Positions 57,577-64,000 of a stretch of DNA of 64,000 nt are shown piece after piece. The DNA comes from Mesorhizobium sp. WSM2240. GTDB taxonomy: Bacteria > Pseudomonadota > Alphaproteobacteria > Rhizobiales > Rhizobiaceae. The position numbers were made by a program, and so were the translations under genes. The notes under the pieces were generated by a model, which was not told the origin of the DNA, made no database searches, and saw nothing but the letters and a program-made list of their open reading frames with translations. The stretch's first letter is position 1. Every line of letters begins with the position of its first letter. The stretch is taken from assembly GCF_040438645.1 (NCBI RefSeq), contig NZ_CP159253.1, forward strand, positions 682,001-746,000, given 5' to 3'.

Positions 57577-59385
57577 ATGAGGAGCATTGACGAGCGTGGC
57601 ACGGCCCCCATCTCAGTGATTAACGCCATCGAAGGTAATATCACGGACGATTCTCCCGCTGGACCGGTTGGTGGCGTCGAGGATTCCGGGCAATCGTTCT
57701 GTTCTATGCTGAAGCGCGCGCGCTCTGAGCCTCATGCATCAAGCGTTTCCTCCACTCTCAGAATGCAGCACACCAGTGTCCATCATCTGGGGCCGGAGCT
57801 GCTCGGTAGGATTGCTGAGCGGCTCAGCCCGGCCGATCTGCTGAGTATGTCGCAGACAAATCACCAGCTGCGTTTCGACACCTGGCTATCGCCGGCGTCT
57901 CGAGAAAGGCGTCAAAGGGCTATTCGGGTTCAGGCCATCTGGGCGAGGTTGACGGGTCACGAGCCCGGCGCGGATCGCTTTGCCGCGCGCATGGTGCCCA
58001 GCACGATTCAATCACTCGCGCCCAACTTCAATTGCCTCCCCCGGGCAGACCAGGAGAGCCTCGTCGCGTTAGTCCTGAGGCTTGGCGACCCCGCTGCGCG
58101 CAACTCGATCTTGAGGGATATCGGACCGGACTTGGCAGGACTCGAGCCCGATCTCCAGGAGCGTCTCGTCCTCCTCGCCGAAGGACTTGACCAGCGCTGG
58201 GAGCGCGCCTCCGCCGTTCGGGCCCTCGGACCAGGCGTGGCAGGGCTTGCCCCCGACCTTCAGCAGCGTCTCGTGGCCCTGGCAGAGGGGCTCGACCGGG
58301 CCGGAGATTGCGCCTTGGCCCTGAAGGGCCTCGGAGCGGCAGTGGCAGGGCTTGATCGCGGACTCCAGCAGCGTCTCGTTAGCCTCGCCCAGGTGCTCGA
58401 GGACCAAGAGGATCGCGCCTCGGCCGTGCAGGGTCTCGGAGCGGGCGTGGCAGGGCTTCGTCGCGAGCTCCAGCAGCGTCTCGTTAGCCTTGCCCAAGGG
58501 CTTGAGTTCCAAGAGGATCGCGCCTCGGCCGTGCAGGGTCTCGGAGCGGGCGTGGCAGGGCTTGCGGCCGATCTCCAGGAGCGTCTTGTCAGAATCTGTG
58601 AGGGGCTTGCGGACCGAGAGCATCGCGCTGCGGCCGTGGACGGTTTCGGAGCGGGCGTGGCAAGGCTTGCGGCCGATCTCCAGGAGCGTCTTGTGGAACT
58701 CGTCGAAGGGCTTGATCATGAGCATCGCGCGCTCGTCCTCCACGGCCTCGGCACAGGCGTGGGAGGGCTTGCGCGGGACCTCCAGGAGCGACTTGTCAAG
58801 CTCGCCGAAGGGCTTGAACAAGTGCATCGCGCCTTCGCCCTCCAAGGCCTCGGCACAGGCGTGGGAGGGCTTGCGCTGGATCTCCAGGAGCGTCTTGTCA
58901 GGCTCGCCGAAGGGCTTGACCAAGCGCATAGCGCCTTCGCCCTCCGAGGCCTTGGCACAGGCGTGGGAGGGCTAACGCTGGATCTCCAGGACCGTCTTGT
59001 CAAACTCGCCGAGGGTCTTGAGGACCAAGAGCATCGCGGCACGGCTTTATCTGGGCTCGGAGCTGGCGTCGCGGGGCTTGCGCGGGATCTCCAGTGCCGT
59101 CTCGTGCGCCTCGCGGAGGAACTCGACCAACCCGCAGATCGCGTCGCGGCGCTACAGGGCTTCGGAAAGGGGCTGGCAGGGCTTGAGCGGGACCTCCAAC
59201 TGCGTCTCGTCGTTCTGGCCGATCGCATTGAGAACGCTCATCGCGCCGATGCTCTCGTCGCCCTTGGAAGAGGCGTGCCGGCGCTTAAGTTCGAGCTACG
59301 AGGGCGCATCGCTGCCCTTGCCGACGAACTCGCCGAGCCGGACCATCGGGCCCGCGCCTTGGCAGCATTGTTGCCTAGGCGGTAA
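57577..59385 (+). CDS. Candidate type III effector: F-box-like region plus about 13 helical tandem repeats
   Basis: The protein has 602 residues. Residues 1-65 are Ser/Ala/Pro-rich without a Sec signal. Residues 70-105 (HLGPELLGRIAERLSPADLL, then SMSQTNHQLRFD) follow the F-box pattern. From about residue 155 on there are about 13 repeats of 34-35 residues with the consensus DLQERLVxLAEGL followed by RAxALxGLGxGVAG, which predicts two helices per repeat, HEAT/ARM-like. Neighbouring repeats are nearly identical in DNA, a sign of recent duplication. F-box effectors (GALA) are known from Ralstonia, with leucine-rich instead of these repeats. Its place beside sctO supports an effector role, which is inferred. 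Confidence 0.65.
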   Translation: MRSIDERGTAPISVINAIEGNITDDSPAGPVGGVEDSGQSFCSMLKRARSEPHASSVSSTLRMQHTSVHHLGPELLGRIAERLSPADLLSMSQTNHQLRFDTWLSPASRERRQRAIRVQAIWARLTGHEPGADRFAARMVPSTIQSLAPNFNCLPRADQESLVALVLRLGDPAARNSILRDIGPDLAGLEPDLQERLVLLAEGLDQRWERASAVRALGPGVAGLAPDLQQRLVALAEGLDRAGDCALALKGLGAAVAGLDRGLQQRLVSLAQVLEDQEDRASAVQGLGAGVAGLRRELQQRLVSLAQGLEFQEDRASAVQGLGAGVAGLAADLQERLVRICEGLADREHRAAAVDGFGAGVARLAADLQERLVELVEGLDHEHRALVLHGLGTGVGGLARDLQERLVKLAEGLEQVHRAFALQGLGTGVGGLALDLQERLVRLAEGLDQAHSAFALRGLGTGVGGLTLDLQDRLVKLAEGLEDQEHRGTALSGLGAGVAGLARDLQCRLVRLAEELDQPADRVAALQGFGKGLAGLERDLQLRLVVLADRIENAHRADALVALGRGVPALKFELRGRIAALADELAEPDHRARALAALLPRR

Positions 59386-59592
59386 GGGAGATTACGGCTT
59401 GCGGAGCGTCTTCAACCGTGTGTGGAATGCGTTGAAGCCGATCGCAGCTGGATCAGACCTGCGGGCGACAATGTGGCCCCTTACGGATATTTGTTGGACG
59501 GTGTTTTCCGGATGTCCCTACGTCCCGTTGGCTCAACGGCTGCCAACTGGTCTCGCTTGCTTCAGTCTCCGGAATGACCCCTCTCAACGTCT

Positions 59593-60237
59593 TTACGAGC
59601 GATGCCACCGCCAGGGCAGGGCAGCGCAGCCGAGACCAACCACAGAATCGCTATCGGGGATTTCGCGGAATCGCGATCCGCCGATTGCTGACGACGAATG
59701 GCCGCTGCAGATACGATGCAGGTTCACCGACAGATTATCGTCTTGCTCCCTGCCCAAACTGTTCCGCCCCTGGGCGAAATCATCCAATTCCAAATCCGCT
59801 GCGCGCTTCTCCTCCAGGGTGGCGTTGGTGCGCAGGGCCCGAACGAGATCCTCGAATTTGCTAACCTCGCGCCACCCCTCACGTGCCGCGCTGTATGCCT
59901 CCTCACGTGACTGCCGGGCCAGGTCGGCTTTTGCCCTAGCCTCTTCGAGACGCTTTTGCAGCAGCTGCTCGTGTGCGCGCAGCGAGATCATCTTCGCGTT
60001 CACCTCTTCAAGATCAATGAGAGCGGCGGCTTCCCCGATCAATGGATCGAATAGCGCGGCTTCGCGACGGGTGAGCTCTTCGCGCCATCCATGAAGATCG
60101 GTCAAGGCGGTTCCGACAGCCGCGACAGCATTGTCGAGAGCGGCACGCCGCAGGCGCAGCTCATCTTCGGCCCGGCGGCGCCTCATTTCCTTCAATTCGA
60201 GAAGGCGATCTACGGCTTTGCGTATCATGCCAGACAC
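59593..60237 (-). CDS. sctO: Type III secretion stalk protein SctO
   Basis: SctO is the coiled-coil stalk that links the ATPase to the export gate. The first about 165 residues are one long charged coiled coil ([20 protein letters not shown], then [20 protein letters not shown]), typical of the family. The frame then goes on for about 48 residues without coiled-coil character, which suggests that the native stop has been lost. The start overlaps the sctN stop by 13 bp. It ends the sctI-J-K-L-N-O operon. Confidence 0.75.
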   Translation of the reverse strand: MSGMIRKAVDRLLELKEMRRRRAEDELRLRRAALDNAVAAVGTALTDLHGWREELTRREAALFDPLIGEAAALIDLEEVNAKMISLRAHEQLLQKRLEEARAKADLARQSREEAYSAAREGWREVSKFEDLVRALRTNATLEEKRAADLELDDFAQGRNSLGREQDDNLSVNLHRICSGHSSSAIGGSRFREIPDSDSVVGLGCAALPWRWHRS

Positions 60238-61610
60238 GCGGCAAGCCCATCGAGCATTGCGTCGAAGCCGATCTGCTCCTTCGTCGACTGCCGCAAGAAC
60301 GTTCGTATGTGGTCCATCCTTGCGATCGCTGCATCGGCGAGCGGATCGGCTCCTTCCCTGTACTCGCCGACGCGTACCAACAGTTCCACCTCCTGGTATT
60401 TGGCCATCAGTTGCCGCAGCCTGCCAGCCAACCGCTCATGGTCCGAGGACACGATAGCGCTCATGACGCGGCTGACGCTCGCCAGAATGTCGATAGCGGG
60501 ATAGTGGTTCGACATCGCCAAGGCGCGTGAGAGCACGATATGACCATCAAGGATGGACCGGGTTTCATCGGCCACCGGTTCGGCCATGTCATCGCCCTCC
60601 ACGAGCACGGTGTAGAAGGCCGTTATGGATCCCCGGTGGTCGTTCCCAGCGCGTTCCATAAGCCGCGGCAGTGAAGCGAAAACCGATGGCGGGAAACCAC
60701 GCCGTGTCGGCGGCTCGCCGGCCGCGAGACCAATCTCCCTCAGCGCACGCGCGAAACGGGTCACTGAATCCATGAGAAGGAGCACACGCTGTCCTTGGTC
60801 GCGGTACCATTCGGCGATCGCCGTGGCGACATAGGCCGCTTTGGCCCGCTCCGTTGCGGAGCGGTCGGAACTGGCAACGACCAAAACCGCTCTCGATCGC
60901 GCTTTTGCGCCGACACTGTGTTGGATTAGTTCCTGCACCTCCCGACCACGCTCGCCGATCAGAGCTATCACGATCACGTCGACCGCTGCGCCACGCAGCA
61001 GCATCGACATCAAGGTACTCTTGCCCCCGCCTGCAGCGGCAAAAATGCCTATGCGCTGTCCCTCGCCGCACGTTAGAAGACCATCGATCGCCCGTATGCC
61101 GACAGGAAGAACCTTGTCGATGATAGGACGGGTTAAGGGATCCGGTGCGTCCCGGTAGACAGGCACGCGGGATTCCGGAAGCAAGGGCCCCTTGGTGGAC
61201 GCGTCCAAAGGTCGGCCGAAACCGTCGAGTACGCGCCCGAGCAGGTTCCAGCCGGTCGGCACCATGAGTGGCTTTCCCGTTGGGATCACTTCAGTGAGCG
61301 TGGAGAGGCCCTGCATTTCGCCGAGCGGTGTCAGAATGGCGACATCGCACTGCACGCCGACGACTTCCGCCGACAATTCGAAGTCGTTCTCTGGATTGCG
61401 GAGAGTGCAAAGGTCGCCAATGCGGGCACCCGGCGCCATGGCACGGATTACCGTTCCAACCACGTGGAGGACACGGCCGCGGACGCGCATCGTCGACGTC
61501 TGTGCAACTGTCCTTTTTGCGCGCTGGAAAAAACGATCGATGTTTTCGTGCTCGGGGCGTTCGTCGGCTCGGCTGACTCGGACATCGCTCATGCTTTTGA
61601 AACATTCCAA
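60225..61610 (-). CDS. sctN: Type III secretion ATPase SctN
   Basis: SctN is the hexameric ATPase that strips chaperones and drives unfolding. The 461-residue protein has the Walker [11 protein letters not shown] ending near residue 199, [10 protein letters not shown], the Walker [15 protein letters not shown] near 275 and the family stretch [20 protein letters not shown]. It is intact. An alternative start (MSDVRV, six codons in) is possible. It overlaps sctL at its 5' end and sctO at its 3' end. Confidence 0.96.
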   Translation of the reverse strand: MECFKSMSDVRVSRADERPEHENIDRFFQRAKRTVAQTSTMRVRGRVLHVVGTVIRAMAPGARIGDLCTLRNPENDFELSAEVVGVQCDVAILTPLGEMQGLSTLTEVIPTGKPLMVPTGWNLLGRVLDGFGRPLDASTKGPLLPESRVPVYRDAPDPLTRPIIDKVLPVGIRAIDGLLTCGEGQRIGIFAAAGGGKSTLMSMLLRGAAVDVIVIALIGERGREVQELIQHSVGAKARSRAVLVVASSDRSATERAKAAYVATAIAEWYRDQGQRVLLLMDSVTRFARALREIGLAAGEPPTRRGFPPSVFASLPRLMERAGNDHRGSITAFYTVLVEGDDMAEPVADETRSILDGHIVLSRALAMSNHYPAIDILASVSRVMSAIVSSDHERLAGRLRQLMAKYQEVELLVRVGEYREGADPLADAAIARMDHIRTFLRQSTKEQIGFDAMLDGLAACLA

Positions 61611-62242
61611 TTGTTTGGCTTTGCACAGACTGATAGGCCGTTACGCAGGCCACTTTCGATCGCGGCAAGCTGGCTATCGATCGTGGCGTCGACCAGTCCA
61701 GCAGCGGTCTCGAGAATGCATCCGGCATCATTTACGCGCGCGTCGCCAATCAGGTCGACGACCGCGCGCGATGTCGCCGTCGGGAGAATATCTTCTAACC
61801 TGTTGCGGACTGCCTCGAGGAGCGACGGTGCCACACGTAGCCGGACGAGGGAGCTGTGGCCCGCAAACTTCAGACCGCGCATCGCGATCTGCACCGCCGC
61901 CTCCACCGGCTCGACGGTGTCGATGATCCGGCGCGCGATCTGCAGACCCATATCGATGATCTGCTCCTCATTTTGCGCCATAATCCGCACAGACTCCGTA
62001 GCGATGGCGGTCAAACGGGCTTCGATTGCCGCTTGTGCAGCAGCCATTCCCGCCTCTTTGGCCCTCGCCTCGATCGCTCGGGCGGATGCGCGCGCCGCTT
62101 CGATGAGCGCACAGGCTTCGCGCCGTGCCTGCATAAGCACTTGCTCGGCGTCCACCAGTGCCTGTGCACTCCCGGCCGGCAAGATTCGCCCAGGGCCGAG
62201 GATACCGGCCGATGCAGGTGTCAGCTGAACCAGTGCGACCAT
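61589..62242 (-). CDS. sctL: Type III secretion stator protein SctL
   Basis: SctL (YscL/HrpE) tethers the ATPase to the sorting platform and corresponds to FliH. The 217-residue protein has an Ala/Glu-rich helical N-terminal half ([20 protein letters not shown]) and the C-terminal domain with [20 protein letters not shown], the FliH-like signature. It overlaps sctN by 22 bp and sctK by 22 bp. Confidence 0.88.
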   Translation of the reverse strand: MVALVQLTPASAGILGPGRILPAGSAQALVDAEQVLMQARREACALIEAARASARAIEARAKEAGMAAAQAAIEARLTAIATESVRIMAQNEEQIIDMGLQIARRIIDTVEPVEAAVQIAMRGLKFAGHSSLVRLRVAPSLLEAVRNRLEDILPTATSRAVVDLIGDARVNDAGCILETAAGLVDATIDSQLAAIESGLRNGLSVCAKPNNWNVSKA

Positions 62243-62925
62243 GTCGGCATCTTCTTACGGACAAGGCGCCGCATCGCATGAAATGCGTCCTCGCCAGCAT
62301 TGTCGTCACCACAGTTCTCAACCGCCGTCGCCCAGATTGGCGCGGGACGGCGCAAGCCTAGCCGAGTCCGCAGCATTTGCGGAATGCCACCAATCGCCAG
62401 ACCGAACATCGCCGCGCCGCATTGAAGCAAAGCGCCGGGCGCGGACGGAATATCGGAAGCACCAAGCGCCGACATCAGTTTGGTAGTCGGTCGCGGTAAA
62501 AGTGCGGCTTGCGAAGCGAATGCGACGGCTTCTTCACCGAGGGCCGCGCGAACCGCCGAGATATCGGTCGTCCGAAGAAGTCCTGCAATGCCGGGTGCAC
62601 CCACCCAGGCGCCGGCCAGGCGCATGAGGCGCTCGGCGTCCGGGGCGGGGAGGAACGCGAGCCGGCTTCGTGGCGCGGCACCGGCGGAAATGATGGCCGA
62701 CGGTTCATCAGTTTGGCCACGAAGGAGCCAACGTCCAAGCTTAACACGCGTGAACGGATCCGTCAGAACCTCATCCAGCGGCATCCATTCGGGCCAACCA
62801 TGCGCCATTGTGAAATCGAGATCAGCGGCAGGATCGGCAATGCAGCACATCACGGCTCTCGCCCACGGTGCTGCAAGCCATTCATCCGACAATGCTGTCC
62901 CGGCGATCACTGCTGAGTTGGTCAA
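62221..62925 (-). CDS. sctK: Type III secretion sorting platform protein SctK
   Basis: The 234-residue protein stands between sctJ and sctL, the conserved place of sctK (yscK, nolU). It starts MTNSAVIAGTALSDEWLAAP and is helical and low in conservation, as usual for SctK. The call rests mainly on position and length, helped by the pattern of the N-terminal LPEW-like segment (HGWPEWMPLDEVLTDP). Confidence 0.75.
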   Translation of the reverse strand: MTNSAVIAGTALSDEWLAAPWARAVMCCIADPAADLDFTMAHGWPEWMPLDEVLTDPFTRVKLGRWLLRGQTDEPSAIISAGAAPRSRLAFLPAPDAERLMRLAGAWVGAPGIAGLLRTTDISAVRAALGEEAVAFASQAALLPRPTTKLMSALGASDIPSAPGALLQCGAAMFGLAIGGIPQMLRTRLGLRRPAPIWATAVENCGDDNAGEDAFHAMRRLVRKKMPTWSHWFS

Positions 62926-62938
62926 TTTCGGTCTAATC

Positions 62939-63706
62939 TCATTGAGCCGCTATGGCGGACGTCTGACGGTGGCGACGCCATAGCAGGAATCCGAGGACTC
63001 CATTGCCGAACAGCAATGCCGTTATGCCGCATACCAGTCCGATCACTAGATGGGCGGCGCCGCCGTCTTCCGTCGTGACGACGGCTGTTCTATCGACGGA
63101 ACGCAGTAAAGGCTTGTCCTGAGTTGCCTCTACGAGCACGACGGAGACCCTTTCATAGGATAGGCCTTCCAAGCTGTTTGCGACGAGCTCCTTGATTTTC
63201 GGTACCATCCGATCGACGGTAGTGCCGGGTGCGTAACGGACAAGGACGGCAGCGCTCGACGGCAAGGACGGGTGTCGATCATCACTCGTCTCTTCGGGTG
63301 ACAACACCACATGGACCCGTGCATCGAGCACGCCATCGAAGATTGACAGGGTCCGCGACAGCTCCTGTGTGATGCCATAAATGTAGCGCACACGCTCTTC
63401 TGTTGGCGATGAGATCATGCTCTCTTTCTTGAAAAGACTGCCCATATCGGCGTAAAGGTCGTGAGGCAGTCCGGCGCCGTTCAACAGTTCCATGGCAGTG
63501 GGAACATCCTTGATATCTATCGACAATGAGGCATTGCCGCTGTTGTCCGTCCTTTTTTCGGCATAGATGCCTTGGCTCATGAGCAGTGCGAGCATCTCGT
63601 TCGCTTCGTGCGCCGGAAGGTCGCGGTACAGCTCGAGCTTCGATCCGCAGCTCCCCAGCGTCAACATCAAGAGGAGTGTCGCCAGCCACTTCAATACGAA
63701 CGTCAC
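62939..63706 (-). CDS. sctJ: Type III secretion inner-ring lipoprotein SctJ
   Basis: The 255-residue protein has a lipoprotein signal ending LTLGSC at Cys20, the two ring-building motifs (LYRDLPAHEANEMLALLMSQ, then GAGLPHDLYADMGSLFKKES, EERVRYIYGITQELSRTLS and VLDARVHVVLSPEETSDD) and a C-terminal membrane helix near 222-242. This is the full SctJ/PrgK architecture. Intact. Confidence 0.95.
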   Translation of the reverse strand: MTFVLKWLATLLLMLTLGSCGSKLELYRDLPAHEANEMLALLMSQGIYAEKRTDNSGNASLSIDIKDVPTAMELLNGAGLPHDLYADMGSLFKKESMISSPTEERVRYIYGITQELSRTLSIFDGVLDARVHVVLSPEETSDDRHPSLPSSAAVLVRYAPGTTVDRMVPKIKELVANSLEGLSYERVSVVLVEATQDKPLLRSVDRTAVVTTEDGGAAHLVIGLVCGITALLFGNGVLGFLLWRRHRQTSAIAAQ

Positions 63707-63725
63707 ACCCGTCCACCAGGCGAGA

Positions 63726-64000
63726 TCATTGGTTTTTCAGGAAAGTATCCAGGCCTTGCGTGGCCTTGCCCACCACCTTGGCCAAGAGGTCGCACTGTAG
63801 GGACAAAGCTGACATCGCGAGCTGCGCATTCAGCCAATCGCCTGAGTGGATTTCTTCCATACCCGCCGTGCTGCGAGCGGCTTCGACGGCGAGGGTAAAG
63901 CTGGCGCTTAGTTTCTCCATGCTGCTGAGGATGGCATCTCCCGGTGTTCGCGCGACGCCAGAGCCAGGCGCCACCTCGGTCGACTGGGCGGTCGCAACGG
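63726..64000 (-). CDS. sctI: Type III secretion inner-rod protein SctI (cut by window edge)
   Basis: About 90 C-terminal residues are visible: ILSSMEKLSASFTLAVEAAR, then WLNAQLAMSALSLQCDLLAK and VVGKATQGLDTFLKNQ. The terminal amphipathic helix (Q-x-D-L-x-x-K-V-x-x-K-x-T-Q-x-L-x-T-F-L-x-N-Q) is the hallmark of inner-rod proteins. It lies just upstream of sctJ, as in ysc and rhc clusters. The frame stays open to the end of the window, so the start lies outside. Confidence 0.85.
   Translation of the reverse strand, partial: VATAQSTEVAPGSGVARTPGDAILSSMEKLSASFTLAVEAARSTAGMEEIHSGDWLNAQLAMSALSLQCDLLAKVVGKATQGLDTFLKNQ

Noticed and set aside
58069..58929. 286-codon minus-strand frame with regular repeats
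   Set aside because: It mirrors the tandem repeats of the F-box-like gene on the other strand; the sense frame has the start, ribosome binding site and domain logic.
1..64000. CRISPR arrays, tRNA and rRNA genes, nod boxes and tts boxes
   Set aside because: I looked for direct-repeat arrays, tRNA-like cloverleaf ends and the consensus boxes near the type III and effector genes, and saw none that I could support; a computed motif search would be needed to exclude weak ones.

Overview
This window looks like a piece of a rhizobial accessory region (Mesorhizobium or a close relative), probably a symbiosis island or symbiotic plasmid. The GC content is high and insertion sequences of many families are dense (IS1634, IS701-like, IS110, IS5, IS66, IS6, IS21, IS481, ISNCY, IS256, IS1182). 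Many genes are broken. Alphaproteobacterial small families (DUF982, DUF6074-like, DUF5372-like, ProQ/FinO) are present. No housekeeping gene, rRNA, tRNA or CRISPR array was seen.

Layout. 1-20.6 kb is nearly all mobile DNA; the exceptions are a 4'-phosphopantetheinyl transferase (10.4-11.1 kb), an unrecognised 193-residue TTG-start gene (17.3-17.8 kb) and a fragment of an M16 peptidase gene. Three copies of one type of three-gene element (DUF5372-like ORF, small ORF, large serine recombinase) lie here. Each sits inside a transposition gene of another element: IS110, IS66 tnpC and IS21 istB. All five preserved ends share a TCATNNT motif exactly 10 nt inside a 2-bp crossover site. 20.6-26.9 kb is a decayed defence or toxin-antitoxin patch: a frameshifted AbiEi/HipA-like gene, a small HTH gene overlapping a 636-residue GTPase-like gene cut by IS481 (perfect 7-bp target duplication), and remnants of an unknown gene and a response regulator. 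27-30.3 kb holds a small lipoprotein, an integrase relic and a 723-codon fusion of a flavin monooxygenase to a LysR regulator.

31.7-42.1 kb and 59.6-64.0 kb carry a type III secretion system in two blocks of opposite orientation: sctQ-R-S-T-U, then sctW, a SycN-like chaperone, sctX, sctY, sctV, sctD, a YscE-like gene and sctF on the plus strand, and sctI-J-K-L-N-O on the minus strand. The W-SycN-X-Y-V and D-E-F orders are those of the Yersinia Ysc family, not of the usual rhizobial Rhc systems. Neither secretin nor translocators lie in the window, and sctU is frameshifted with its NPTH autocleavage motif changed to NPMY, so the system may be inactive. A candidate effector with an F-box-like region and about 13 tandem 34-35-residue helical repeats lies beside sctO.

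The last 90 bp of the flavin monooxygenase gene lie at 56.3 kb on the opposite strand, beside a ridA fragment. One inversion of about 29,347-56,333 would rejoin that gene and also put sctQ-U in line with sctI-O; it would likewise explain the monooxygenase-LysR fusion. Within 42-56 kb are a ProQ-family RNA-binding protein, a DUF982 protein, an MFS exporter, a pair of M16 peptidases and a Fic-family pseudogene hit by IS256, itself hit by IS1182.
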